A stretch of 64,000 bases of DNA, taken from NCBI GenBank assembly GCA_900318865.1, contig ONMF01000001.1, forward strand, positions 1-64,000. Direction: 5' to 3'. Below the pieces are notes generated by a model. That model saw only the letters and a program-made list of their open reading frames with translations. It was not told where the DNA came from and did not search any database. This DNA comes from an uncultured Prevotellaceae bacterium (GTDB taxonomy: Bacteria; Bacteroidota; Bacteroidia; Bacteroidales; Muribaculaceae). Position numbers and translations under genes: made by a program. This document shows, piece after piece, positions 34,756-43,496 of the stretch; the first letter of the stretch is position 1, and the number at the start of each line of letters is the position of its first letter.

Positions 34756-37570
34756 CAGTAGCTTCGGCGAGTTTGACGGCCAGGAATCGCCCGGTGTGAC
34801 TGTTGGGGCAGTGGGCAATCTGCTCGGGTGTCCCGGTCGCTACCACCATCCCGCCTTCTTGACCACCCTCTGGCCCCAGGTCGATGATGTGGTCGGCACA
34901 TTTCACCACGTCCATATTGTGCTCAATGATTACCACCGTGTGGCCTTGCGCCACCAGCTGGTTGAACGATTTCATGAGCGTGTTGATGTCGTGAAAATGC
35001 AGTCCGGTGGTGGGCTCGTCGAAGATGAAAAGGGTGTGGTTTTGCTGGTCGCCGCTCAAGTAATAGGCCAATTTCACACGCTGGTTCTCGCCGCCCGACA
35101 ATGTGGATGACGATTGTCCCAGTTTGATGTATCCCAGTCCTACGTCTTGCAGCGGTTTGAGGCGTTTCACAATTTTCTCCTCGTTGAATGTGTTTTCTTC
35201 ACCGAAAAATTCAATGGCTTCGTTCACGGTCATGTCGAGCACATCGCTCACACTTTTGCCCCGATACAGCACATCGAGCACATTGTGGTTGTAACGTTTG
35301 CCGTGACATGCCTCGCAGGGCAGGGTGATGTCGGCCATGAACTGCATTTCAATGGTGATGGTGCCCTCGCCTTTACATTCCTCGCATCGGCCGCCGGGTG
35401 AGTTGAACGAAAAGTAACCTGCTCCGTAGCCCATCTGCTTGGCGAGCTGTTGCTCGGCAAAAAGGCGGCGAATTTCGTCAAAGGCTTTGAGATAAGTGGC
35501 GGGATTGCTGCGTGTGGATTTGCCTATGGGGTTTTGGTCGATGAGCTCCACGTTGCTGATTTGACTCAAGTCGCCTTCAATGCCGGCGTAGCTGCCCGGT
35601 GCATCGACATTGATGTCGAAATGCCGGGCCAGCGCGCGGTACAGGATGTCGGTCACCAGCGTAGATTTGCCGCTTCCGCTCACCCCTGTCACCACTGTCA
35701 TCACCTCCAGAGGGAACCGTACGTCAATATTCTTCAGATTGTTTGCCGAAGCCCCCTTCACGGTGATGTATTTGTTCCACTTGCGGCGACGTTTAGGTAC
35801 GGCTATGCGCATGACCCCGGCGAGATACTTGGCCGTGTAACTGTCGTTGGCGCTTGAGATTTGATCGAGAGTGCCTTGAAACACCACCCGGCCACCGCGC
35901 CGGCCTGCCTCGGGGCCGATGTCGATGATATAGTCGGCTGCGCGCATGATTTCTTCATCGTGCTCTACCACCACCACGGTGTTGCCCAGCTGTTGAAGCA
36001 TGCGCAGCACATGGATAAGGCGGTCGGTATCGCGCGAATGGAGTCCGATGCTGGGCTCGTCCAGGATATAGATGCTGCCCACCAGTGAGCTGCCCAGCGA
36101 TGTGGCCAGGTTGATGCGTTGGCTTTCGCCGCCCGACAACGATGACGACAGGCGGTCGAGGGTGAGGTAGGGGAGCCCGACCTCCACCAGATAGGACAAC
36201 CGGTTTTCCACCTCGGTGAGCAACCGCCGGGCAATGGCTGCGTCTTGTGCATCGAGATGAAGTGATTGGAACCACTTGAGCAGGTCGGCCACGGGCATTT
36301 GCACCATTTGCCCGATGGTGAGTCCTCCCACCCGCACATAGGATGCCTCGGGCTTAAGACGTGAACCGTGGCAATGGGGGCACGTAGTCTTTCCGCGGTA
36401 GCGGGCCAGCATCACGCGATATTGGATACTGTAGGATTTGCTTTTTACAAAGTCGAAGAAAGCGTCAATGCCACCGAACTGTCCGTCGCCATGCCACAGC
36501 AGGTCTTTTTGGCGGTCGGTGAGCTGATAATAGGGCTTGTGGATGGGGAAACCGTGCCGCGCTGCCACATGGATGAACTCCCGTTTCCACTCACTCATTA
36601 CCTGGCCGCGCCAGCAGTACACCGCATCGTCGTAAATCGAGAGCGACTTGTTGGGGATGACGAGATTCTCGTCGATACCCATCACTTTGCCGAAACCCTC
36701 GCATTCGGGGCATGCCCCGATGGGGTTGTTGAAGTTGAACATCAGTTCGTTAGGCTCCTGAAAAGTGATGCCATCGTGCTCAAAACGAGTGGAGAAACGC
36801 TGCTCTGTGGTAGAGCCGTCGGCGTTCCATGCAATCAATATGCACTCTCCATGTCCCTCGTAGAATGCTGTGCTGAGCGAGTCGAGAATGCGCATCTCAT
36901 CATCTTTCTGGTGGGTTACTACCACCCGGTCGATGAGCAGGCGGTAATCGGCAGGGTCGGCCTTGTCTGCATCGGGGCTGTTCATGACATCGGTGATGCT
37001 GACAAATTGTCCGTTGTGCATCAGGCGTGAATAGCCTCCCTTGATGAGCAAGTCGAGCTGTGTCATGAACGTGCGCTCGGCAGGCATCTTCACCTCGGCG
37101 AGCAGGGCCACACGAGTCCCGTCGGGGTAGGAGTTGATGGCATCCACCACATCGTTGCTGGTGTGCTTTTTCACCAGTTCGCCCGAGACGGGTGAATACG
37201 TCTTGCCGATGCGCGCGAAAAGCAAACGCAGGTAGTCGTAGATTTCGGTGCTGGTACCCACCGTGCTCCGGCTGTTGCGCACGCTCACCCGTTGCTCGAT
37301 GGCTATGGCTGGCGGCAAGCCGTAGATGAAATCACATTCTGGCTTGGCCATGCGGCCCATGAACTGGCGTGCATAGGACGACAGGCTTTCCACATAGCGC
37401 CGTTGACCCTCGGCATAGAGCGTGTCGAAGGCCAGTGAGGACTTGCCTGAGCCGGAAAGCCCTGTGATGACAACCAGTTTGCCTCGTGGAATGGTGATGT
37501 CAATGTTTTTCAGGTTATTGACTCGCGCACCTTTTATAATAATATCGTTCGATTTACCCGTCTTCTTCAT
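34748..37570 (-). CDS. uvrA: excinuclease ABC subunit A, variant of the first zinc module
   Basis: 940 aa with two ABC ATPase modules (Walker [14 protein letters not shown] near 40 and [13 protein letters not shown] near 645; signature segments [13 protein letters not shown] and [12 protein letters not shown]). The second zinc module ([10 protein letters not shown] and CEACHGKRY, about 735-765) is complete. In the first, only the second pair (CPECEGFG near 280 and CPHCHGSRL later) is seen; where E. coli UvrA has the first CxxC before the FSFNNP segment, this protein has [16 protein letters not shown] with no Cys. The UvrB-interacting region seems present. This pattern fits a UvrA2-like paralog; canonical repair activity is not certain. 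A -7 box lies at 37581-37588. Confidence 0.9.
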   Translation of the reverse strand: MKKTGKSNDIIIKGARVNNLKNIDITIPRGKLVVITGLSGSGKSSLAFDTLYAEGQRRYVESLSSYARQFMGRMAKPECDFIYGLPPAIAIEQRVSVRNSRSTVGTSTEIYDYLRLLFARIGKTYSPVSGELVKKHTSNDVVDAINSYPDGTRVALLAEVKMPAERTFMTQLDLLIKGGYSRLMHNGQFVSITDVMNSPDADKADPADYRLLIDRVVVTHQKDDEMRILDSLSTAFYEGHGECILIAWNADGSTTEQRFSTRFEHDGITFQEPNELMFNFNNPIGACPECEGFGKVMGIDENLVIPNKSLSIYDDAVYCWRGQVMSEWKREFIHVAARHGFPIHKPYYQLTDRQKDLLWHGDGQFGGIDAFFDFVKSKSYSIQYRVMLARYRGKTTCPHCHGSRLKPEASYVRVGGLTIGQMVQMPVADLLKWFQSLHLDAQDAAIARRLLTEVENRLSYLVEVGLPYLTLDRLSSSLSGGESQRINLATSLGSSLVGSIYILDEPSIGLHSRDTDRLIHVLRMLQQLGNTVVVVEHDEEIMRAADYIIDIGPEAGRRGGRVVFQGTLDQISSANDSYTAKYLAGVMRIAVPKRRRKWNKYITVKGASANNLKNIDVRFPLEVMTVVTGVSGSGKSTLVTDILYRALARHFDINVDAPGSYAGIEGDLSQISNVELIDQNPIGKSTRSNPATYLKAFDEIRRLFAEQQLAKQMGYGAGYFSFNSPGGRCEECKGEGTITIEMQFMADITLPCEACHGKRYNHNVLDVLYRGKSVSDVLDMTVNEAIEFFGEENTFNEEKIVKRLKPLQDVGLGYIKLGQSSSTLSGGENQRVKLAYYLSGDQQNHTLFIFDEPTTGLHFHDINTLMKSFNQLVAQGHTVVIIEHNMDVVKCADHIIDLGPEGGQEGGMVVATGTPEQIAHCPNSHTGRFLAVKLAEATAT

Positions 37571-37580
37571 AAGTCAAGTA

Positions 37581-37588
37581 CAAAATTA
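37581..37588 (-). promoter_or_regulatory. -7 box of uvrA
   Basis: Minus-strand TAATTTTG matches TAnnTTTG immediately upstream of the ATG, giving a very short leader. No -33 element at normal spacing, so this is tentative. Confidence 0.35.
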
Positions 37589-37756
37589 CATTGCCTTTTT
37601 TTCAATTGCAGGGAATTTACAAAAATTAACTTGCCGACAGGAAGCGGCGGCTTGATGTTTTGCGATTGTTTTTGGCCCGCCTGTTGATTTTCCGATATTA
37701 AAAGCGTGAAAAAAACGGGGAGAGTTTGCACGGATGAAAAAGAAAGTGTAATTTTA
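37589..37756. other. divergent intergenic region between uvrA and the YtxH cassette
   Basis: AT-rich, no reading frame or hairpin of note. It should hold both promoters. Confidence 0.5.
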
Positions 37757-37787
37757 TTGCAAAATTCAGAAAAAGGCACGATATTTG
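37757..37787 (+). promoter_or_regulatory. promoter of the YtxH-holin cassette
   Basis: TTG (37757-37759), then 20 bases, then GATATTTG (37780-37787), one base off the TAnnTTTG consensus. It lies about 40 bases before the first YtxH start. Confidence 0.45.
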
Positions 37788-37828
37788 CAATCATCAAGAT
37801 AAATACTAACCATTAAATAAATAGATTT

Positions 37829-38035
37829 ATGAAACCATTGAACATTGTATTGGCTGTGATTGGCGGTGCCATTGCCGGCGCTGCCGTCGGGTTGCTCTTC
37901 GCTCCTGAAAAAGGTTCTGACATGCGCGACAAGATTGCCGAGCTGCTTCGTGAGAAGGGCGTGCAGCTCAAAGGCGCAAAAATGGATGAACTTGTCGACC
38001 AGATAGCAGGTGAAATCAAAGAGCACATCAACTAA
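37829..38035 (+). CDS. YtxH-domain protein 1
   Basis: 68 aa. An N-terminal transmembrane segment with small residues (IGGAIAGAAVGLLFAPEKG) and a basic/acidic helical tail are the YtxH pattern, found in stress-induced envelope proteins. It is followed by a paralog 31 bases downstream, then holin-like and 105-aa proteins in one transcription unit. The precise role is unknown; general stress or envelope homeostasis is the usual annotation. Confidence 0.85.
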   Translation: MKPLNIVLAVIGGAIAGAAVGLLFAPEKGSDMRDKIAELLREKGVQLKGAKMDELVDQIAGEIKEHIN

Positions 38036-38066
38036 GCATTAACCCCATTAAAACAACTGTATCATT

Positions 38067-38264
38067 ATGAAAGCTTTAAGCGTATTATATGCATTCCTGG
38101 GCGGTGCCATCGTGGGCTGCACTGCCGCTATTTTGTTTGCTCCCGAGAAAGGTGAGGACCTGCGCAAGCGCATCAAGGACCTCTTGAAAAAGAAAGGAAT
38201 CGATTTCTCGGACGACGAGGTGGAGCAGCTTGTGAAACAGATCAGCGCTCAGATTGAGGAATAA
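38067..38264 (+). CDS. YtxH-domain protein 2 (tandem paralog)
   Basis: 65 aa, similar to its neighbour in the GGAIVGCTAAILFAPEKGED transmembrane part, and with a helical tail (LLKKKGIDFSDDEVEQLVKQ). The two are clearly a tandem duplication (shared FAPEKG, spacing and tail). It is followed by the holin-like gene 25 bases later. Confidence 0.85.
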   Translation: MKALSVLYAFLGGAIVGCTAAILFAPEKGEDLRKRIKDLLKKKGIDFSDDEVEQLVKQISAQIEE

Positions 38265-38289
38265 TCGCTGTGTGTCCTAATCCCCGAAG

Positions 38290-38640
38290 ATGAACGAAAT
38301 TGATTTTCGACAGCTCCTGCTTGAGGCCAAGAAGTTTTTCACGCACGAGTGGAACTATACGAAGCTCACGGCAGTCGAGAAGTTGACCATTTTGTTGTCG
38401 GCAACGGCAGTGGTGGCGGTAGTGGTGATAATCGGCGCTTTTGCGCTGGCCTATCTGGCTAATACGCTGGTGACCCTGCTGGGGCAGGCGCTGGGCAGCG
38501 AGTGGGGTGCCAATCTGCTTGTTGCCGCCCTGCTGGTTGTGCTGCTGCTGCTGGTCATCGCCTTCAAGCAACGCATCATCGTGGACCCAATAGCGCGATT
38601 CGTCACCAAGTTGTTTTTAAATGCCGAAGACAATGAGTAG
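38290..38640 (+). CDS. phage-holin-family (PF07332-like) membrane protein
   Basis: 116 aa with two transmembrane segments (about 35-58 and 70-92). This holin-3_6-type protein is found in the same position after YtxH in many Bacteroidetes, so it is more likely part of the stress cassette than a prophage. It overlaps the next gene's ATG (38633). Confidence 0.75.
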   Translation: MNEIDFRQLLLEAKKFFTHEWNYTKLTAVEKLTILLSATAVVAVVVIIGAFALAYLANTLVTLLGQALGSEWGANLLVAALLVVLLLLVIAFKQRIIVDPIARFVTKLFLNAEDNE

Positions 38641-38938
38641 TAATGCAGCTGAAATGAAACCCACTTCTGGGGCCGTTCCGGCAATTGCCGAAGACCAGTG
38701 GGCAGGCTTGACGCTCGACGAGTTGCGTCAGCGCCGCGCCAGGGCTTTGGTACGCCGGGAAGTGGAACGCGTGAAGATGGACCATGTGCTTCAAGGGGCA
38801 CGCACTCGTGTGAGCGAGAACGGCGTTCGCGCACTCATGTTCAAGGACAAGACCATAGGCCGCCTGAAAACGGCCGATTATTTGTTTTTGGGATTCAGAT
38901 TGACGCGCTCTCTCATGAAATTGTGGCGAAAAAAATGA
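38633..38938 (+). CDS. 105-residue-class protein of the YtxH-holin cassette, unknown function
   Basis: About 101 aa from the ATG at 38633, which overlaps the holin stop as ATGAGTAG; an ATG at 38621 is an alternative. The sequence is Arg-rich and helical (LDELRQRRARALVRREVERV), followed by a mildly hydrophobic tail (LKTADYLFLGFRLTRSLMKL). I do not recognise a named family; position and size mark it as the fourth gene of the cassette. Confidence 0.6.
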   Translation: MSSNAAEMKPTSGAVPAIAEDQWAGLTLDELRQRRARALVRREVERVKMDHVLQGARTRVSENGVRALMFKDKTIGRLKTADYLFLGFRLTRSLMKLWRKK

Positions 38939-38963
38939 TAATTGTGAGTTTTTTGAAAAAAAA

Positions 38964-38994
38964 TTTGCAGATAATTAAAAAATGATTACTTTTG
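38964..38994 (+). promoter_or_regulatory. canonical Bacteroidetes promoter of the ECF sigma gene
   Basis: TTTG (38964-38967), 19 bases, then TACTTTTG (38987-38994): both elements and the spacing match the known consensus exactly. Transcription would start near 39001, leaving a leader of about 110 bases. Confidence 0.8.
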
Positions 38995-39113
38995 CGGTGT
39001 CAATCGAGATGGATTGGCACCTTTTTTTACTTTGTATAAACTGATTTTATTAACTAAATGATTTTGCCTATCGACGTGACGACTACTCATTAGAACTGAA
39101 AATTTTATTGAGA

Positions 39114-39704
39114 ATGAGACACTTAAATGACAAGAGCGACGAGCAATTGGTCGCGCTGTATGTCGATGGCATGAATGGGGCCTTTGATGAGTTGATAGAA
39201 CGTCACAAAGACCGTGTTTATACTTACATTTATCACTCAATTAAAGACAACGACCAGGCGAACGACATCTTTCAGGAGACGTTTGTCAAGGTTATTATGA
39301 CCATCAAGCAAGGGCGTTATGTCGAAAACGGCCACTTCCTTGCATGGGTGCTGCGCATCGCCCACAACCTGATTATCGACTTCTTCAGGCGCACACGCAA
39401 CGAGAACCTCCAGTCGACCGACGTGCCCGAGGTGAATGTGCTCAACCGCAAGGAGTTGAGCGAGGACACCGTGGAGGATGCCCTGGTTACCTCCCAGATT
39501 CATAAGGACGTGCGCCGCCTGATCATGGCATTGCCCGAGCCGCAGCGTCAAGTGCTGCTGATGCGTTATTATCGCAACATGAGCTTCAAGGAAATTGCCG
39601 ACACTACCAAGGTGAGCATCAACACGGCACTGGGAAGAATGCGTTATGCACTGATGAACATGCGCCGCATGGCCGATGAGCACCACATCGCCTTGTCGGT
39701 GTGA
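39114..39704 (+). CDS. ECF-type sigma-70 factor
   Basis: 196 aa from the ATG at 39114 (MRHLNDKSDEQLVAL); a TTG two codons earlier is not needed. Sigma region 2 contains FDELIERHKDRVYTYIYHSI and FQETFVKVIM; region 4 contains PEPQRQVLLMRYYRNMSFKE and the HTH IADTTKVSINTALGRMRYAL. No anti-sigma gene adjoins it, and it is followed by a terminator and then tig. This makes it unlike the sigma factors of transport loci and suggests a housekeeping role. Confidence 0.93.
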   Translation: MRHLNDKSDEQLVALYVDGMNGAFDELIERHKDRVYTYIYHSIKDNDQANDIFQETFVKVIMTIKQGRYVENGHFLAWVLRIAHNLIIDFFRRTRNENLQSTDVPEVNVLNRKELSEDTVEDALVTSQIHKDVRRLIMALPEPQRQVLLMRYYRNMSFKEIADTTKVSINTALGRMRYALMNMRRMADEHHIALSV

Positions 39705-39732
39705 CAATATGTCATGACTCATACGAGCCCAT

Positions 39733-39763
39733 ACGCCAGGAACCATATCCCTGGCGTTTTTTT
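39733..39763 (+). terminator. Rho-independent terminator of the sigma gene
   Basis: An 8-bp stem ACGCCAGG (39733-39740) with CCTGGCGT (39750-39757) and a 9-nt loop, followed by seven T residues. Confidence 0.9.
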
Positions 39764-39788
39764 GTCAGTAATCCATCGGGGCACGCTC

Positions 39789-39818
39789 TTTGCAAGTGAA
39801 AAAAAAGTATTATCTTTG
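39789..39818 (+). promoter_or_regulatory. canonical promoter of tig
   Basis: TTTG (39789-39792), 18 bases, then TATCTTTG (39811-39818), a near-perfect match to the consensus. It is about 95 bases before the tig start. Confidence 0.8.
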
Positions 39819-39912
39819 TAGCCTCATATCTGCATGGACCATATCCTTATTTGTTTCTGGGACATGTGGTCGGGAAATGAAACAAAAAATAATTGATATA
39901 TAATTCATAACA

Positions 39913-41265
39913 ATGAACGTAAATTTTGAAAAAATTGATCAGGTGAACGCTACGCTCACCATCTCATTTGTTGAGGAAGATTACAAGAACGATGTGAAAA
40001 AACAATTGGCCGAGTTGGGACAGCGTCGGCCATTGAAAGGCTTCCGTCCGGGTCATGTGCCGGCATCGCTGTTGGAAAGGAACTTTGGCCCTCAAGTGCG
40101 CTCGGAAGTGATTGACCGAAAGGTGTCGCACGCCCTGACAGAATATATAGTGAACAACCATGTGCCCGTGCTGGGTGAGCCCATGCTCGACAAAGACACA
40201 AAGGTGGATCTGAATACCGAAAAAGAGTTCTCTTTCAAGTTTGAGTTGGGCCTGGCGCCTGAGTTTGATGTAACGGTCGACAAGTCGGTGAAAGTGCCTT
40301 ATTATAATATTGAGGTGAGCCAAGAGATGATTGACCGCCAGAACGAGACCCTGCGCAAGCGCTACGGCAAGCAGGTGCCCGGTGAGGTGGCCGCCGAAGA
40401 CTCTATGCTGCGCGGGTCGCTCGTGGAACTCGATGCCGAGGGCAACGAAAAGGCTGATGGCATCAAGGCCGAGCGCACCGTCATTTCTCCGCAGTACCTC
40501 AAGGACGAGGAGCAGAAAGCAAAGTTCGTTGGCGCTAAAGTGGGCGATGTGGTGGTGTTCAATCCCGGCAAAGCCACCGGTGGCAATGAGAACGAGATGG
40601 CTGCCATGCTCAATGTGGACAAGGAGCAGGCTGCCGTGGAGAGCGATTTCAGCATGAAAGTTGACGAAATACTTGTTAACCAAGACGCCGAACTCAATCA
40701 GGAGTTCTTTGACAATGTTCTGGGCAAGGGACAAGCAGCGACCGAAGAGGAGTATCTGTCAAAACTGAAAGACATGCTTGCCGCCCAGCTCAAGAACGAC
40801 AGCAACTATCGCTTTACCCTGGATGTGGAGAAGGTTCTGCGCGACCAGGTGGGCGAGCTCGAGATGCCCGATGAATTCTTGAAGCGCTTTTTGGCATCTC
40901 GGAACGAGGAACTCGATGCCGAAAAAGTCGAGGAACAATATCCTACCACCAAGAAACATCTGCAGTGGCAGCTCATCAAGGACAAGGTGGCGAAAGCCCT
41001 GAGCGTGAAGGTGGAGGTGGAAGACAAGATGCGCCTGGCACGCTACTTCGCCGCTCAGCAGTTTGCGCAATATGGCATGTCGAATCTGCCCGATGACGTG
41101 ATTGACAACTATGCCCACAAGCTTTTGGAAGACGCCCGTTCGAGCAACGATATCGAGGAACGCGCTTTTGACGACAAGTTTTTTGCCGCCATCAAGCAAG
41201 CTGTCACGCTCGAAGAGAAAGCCGTCACGGTCGATGAGTTCAATCAATTGTTTGCCGAGCAATAA
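39913..41265 (+). CDS. tig: trigger factor (peptidyl-prolyl isomerase chaperone)
   Basis: 450 aa. It binds nascent chains at the ribosome. The ribosome-binding signature appears as LKGFRPGHVPASLLERNFG (about 38-56), close to the family GFRxGxxP motif. The FKBP-like middle domain (about 155-240) and helical C-terminal arms follow, ending DEFNQLFAEQ. Followed by a strong terminator, then clpP. Confidence 0.95.
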   Translation: MNVNFEKIDQVNATLTISFVEEDYKNDVKKQLAELGQRRPLKGFRPGHVPASLLERNFGPQVRSEVIDRKVSHALTEYIVNNHVPVLGEPMLDKDTKVDLNTEKEFSFKFELGLAPEFDVTVDKSVKVPYYNIEVSQEMIDRQNETLRKRYGKQVPGEVAAEDSMLRGSLVELDAEGNEKADGIKAERTVISPQYLKDEEQKAKFVGAKVGDVVVFNPGKATGGNENEMAAMLNVDKEQAAVESDFSMKVDEILVNQDAELNQEFFDNVLGKGQAATEEEYLSKLKDMLAAQLKNDSNYRFTLDVEKVLRDQVGELEMPDEFLKRFLASRNEELDAEKVEEQYPTTKKHLQWQLIKDKVAKALSVKVEVEDKMRLARYFAAQQFAQYGMSNLPDDVIDNYAHKLLEDARSSNDIEERAFDDKFFAAIKQAVTLEEKAVTVDEFNQLFAEQ

Positions 41266-41290
41266 CGTCATTTTGCAAGTTACATATAAG

Positions 41291-41329
41291 AAATGGAGCG
41301 TGTCGCAAAATGGCCACGCTCCATTTTCG
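41291..41329 (+). terminator. Rho-independent terminator of tig
   Basis: A stem AAATGGAGCGTG (41291-41302) with CACGCTCCATTT (41315-41326) and a 12-nt loop. The 3' side is T-rich. Confidence 0.88.
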
Positions 41330-41396
41330 CTTTTTGCCCATAAGACCGATTTGGGTTAAAATAGGTGAAATAGGCGGCCATCTGAAAAAAAATGAT

Positions 41397-41404
41397 TACT
41401 TTTG
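41397..41404 (+). promoter_or_regulatory. -7 box of clpPX
   Basis: TACTTTTG matches the consensus 34 bases before the clpP ATG. The -33 region lacks a clear TTTG. Confidence 0.55.
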
Positions 41405-41438
41405 AAAAATATAAAACGAATTACTTACATACTAAGCA

Positions 41439-42170
41439 ATGAATAACGATTTCAGAAAATTTGCAGTTCATCACCTTGGCATGAACGGATTGGCTCTCGA
41501 CCAATATGGAGCATCAATCAGTAATAACTACATTTCTCCCACCATCATGGAAGAACGGAAACTCAATGTGACGCAGCTCGATGTGTTCTCACGCCTGATG
41601 ATGGACCGCATCATTTTCCTGGGTACGCAAGTCGACGATTACACAGCCAATGTGATACAGGCCCAGCTGCTCTATCTTGACTCGTCGGACCCCGGCAAGG
41701 ACATCGCGCTTTATATCAATTCGCCGGGCGGCTCGGTTTATGCCGGGCTGGGTATCTACGACACCATGCAGTATATACAGAGCGATGTTTCCACCATTTG
41801 CACTGGCATGGCCGCTTCGATGGCTGCTGTGCTGCTTGTGGCAGGGCAAAAGGACAAGCGCTTGGCGCTGAAGCACTCGCGCGTTATGATTCATCAGCCC
41901 ATGGGCGGCATCCAGGGCCAGGCATCCGACATCGAGATTACCTCGCGGGAGATAGTGAAACTCAAGAAGGAGCTTTACACCATCATCTCCGACCACTCGG
42001 GCCAGGACTACGACAAGGTGTATGCCGACAGCGACCGCGATTACTGGATGACTGCCGAGGAGGCGAAGGCCTATGGCATGATTGACAAGGTGCTCCTGAA
42101 AGCAGCTCCCACGACTGCCGCATCGACCGACAAGTCTGCCGATGCCGACGAAACCATCGACAAAGAATAA
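41439..42170 (+). CDS. clpP: ATP-dependent Clp protease proteolytic subunit
   Basis: 243 aa. The serine protease triad is S127 ([11 protein letters not shown]), H152 ([10 protein letters not shown]) and D201 (DRDYWM). ClpP forms a 14-mer chamber fed by ClpX. The N-terminal extension of about 40 residues is longer than in E. coli mature ClpP and may be processed; a Thr/Ala/Ser-rich tail of about 25 residues is added at the C-terminus. clpX starts 9 bases downstream. Confidence 0.97.
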   Translation: MNNDFRKFAVHHLGMNGLALDQYGASISNNYISPTIMEERKLNVTQLDVFSRLMMDRIIFLGTQVDDYTANVIQAQLLYLDSSDPGKDIALYINSPGGSVYAGLGIYDTMQYIQSDVSTICTGMAASMAAVLLVAGQKDKRLALKHSRVMIHQPMGGIQGQASDIEITSREIVKLKKELYTIISDHSGQDYDKVYADSDRDYWMTAEEAKAYGMIDKVLLKAAPTTAASTDKSADADETIDKE

Positions 42171-42179
42171 TGAACGGCG

Positions 42180-43421
42180 ATGGCGAAGAAGCGTAACGAC
42201 GAAATGTACTGCAACTTCTGTGGGCGGGGTGCCCACGAGGTGCAATTGATGTTGCCCGGCCTTAACGGATGCATCTGCAACGAATGTGCTGAGCGTGCCC
42301 ACGAAATCGCCACAGAATATCTGCATAAGGTCGAAGACGTTAAAACAGCCGACCTTGACTTGAAAACATTGCCCAAACCCAATGAAATCAAGCACTATCT
42401 TGATGAATATGTGATCGGGCAGGAAACGGCTAAACGCTATCTTTCGGTAGCCGTCTACAACCATTATAAACGCTTGTCGCAGAGCAAGGATGATGTCGAT
42501 ATCGAGAAGTCCAACATCATTATCGTGGGACCCACCGGCACTGGAAAAACGCTGCTGGCCAAGACCATAGCACGATTGCTGCGCGTGCCGTTTGCCATCG
42601 TCGATGCAACGGTGCTCACCGAGGCCGGTTATGTGGGCGAGGACATCGAGAGCCTGCTCACACGCCTGCTGGCCGCTTGCGACTACAATGTGAAGGAGGC
42701 CGAGCGCGGCATCGTGTTTATTGATGAAATCGATAAAATTGCTCGCAAGGGCGATAATCCTTCCATCACACGCGATGTGAGCGGAGAAGGTGTGCAGCAG
42801 GGACTGCTCAAGCTTCTTGAAGGGTCGATAGTGAATGTTCCGCCTGCCGGAGGACGGAAGCATCCCGAGCAAAAGATGATAGCCATCGACACCAAGAATA
42901 TTCTATTCATTTGCGGCGGTGCTTTTGAAGGGATTGAGAGCAAGATTGCTCAGCGCCTGAACACCCACGTTGTGGGATTTGGAGCTTCCAGGCACATTCG
43001 CCAGCAAGACCGTGAGCGCCTGCTCCATTTTGTGGCACCGCAAGATTTGCGTTCTTATGGCCTCATACCCGAAATCATCGGCCGCTTGCCGGTGCTCACC
43101 AATCTTGAGCCGCTCGACCGCGATGCCCTGCGCCGAATCCTCACCGAGCCCAAAAATGCCATTGTGCGCCAGTACACGAAACTTCTCGAAATGGACGGTG
43201 TACACCTCGATATTGATGCCGATGTGCTCGACTATGTGGTGGACAAAGCCATCGAGTTCAAGCTGGGTGCGCGCGGGCTGCGCTCGATTTTTGAGACAAT
43301 CATGATGGATGCCATGTACACACTGCCGTCGCAAAAGACGACTACCTTCAGGTTGACGCGCGATTATGCCAGCCAGCAACTGGAGAAATCGCATTTCGAA
43401 ATGCTGAAAAATGCCCTCTGA
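42180..43421 (+). CDS. clpX: ATP-dependent Clp protease ATP-binding subunit ClpX
   Basis: 413 aa. The N-terminal zinc finger has C11, C14, C33 and C36; Walker A is GPTGTGKT (117-124), followed by AAA+ and C-terminal small domains (sensor 2 LGARGLRSI near the end). It unfolds substrates for ClpP. 9 bases from clpP, so they form one operon. recQ has its own promoter downstream. Confidence 0.97.
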   Translation: MAKKRNDEMYCNFCGRGAHEVQLMLPGLNGCICNECAERAHEIATEYLHKVEDVKTADLDLKTLPKPNEIKHYLDEYVIGQETAKRYLSVAVYNHYKRLSQSKDDVDIEKSNIIIVGPTGTGKTLLAKTIARLLRVPFAIVDATVLTEAGYVGEDIESLLTRLLAACDYNVKEAERGIVFIDEIDKIARKGDNPSITRDVSGEGVQQGLLKLLEGSIVNVPPAGGRKHPEQKMIAIDTKNILFICGGAFEGIESKIAQRLNTHVVGFGASRHIRQQDRERLLHFVAPQDLRSYGLIPEIIGRLPVLTNLEPLDRDALRRILTEPKNAIVRQYTKLLEMDGVHLDIDADVLDYVVDKAIEFKLGARGLRSIFETIMMDAMYTLPSQKTTTFRLTRDYASQQLEKSHFEMLKNAL

Positions 43422-43437
43422 CATTGTGTCGATTTAA

Positions 43438-43469
43438 TTTGTGATTATCAAATCTGTTTGCTATATTTG
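43438..43469 (+). promoter_or_regulatory. canonical promoter of recQ
   Basis: TTTG (43438-43441), 20 bases, then TATATTTG (43462-43469). It starts 17 bases past the clpX stop and lies 28 bases before the recQ ATG. Confidence 0.75.
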
Positions 43470-43496
43470 TAAACTAATTAACTCTTTCCACTCATC

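Noticed and set aside
38290..38640. holin-family protein as evidence of a prophage
   Set aside because: No other phage genes are near it, and the YtxH neighbours fit a chromosomal stress cassette.
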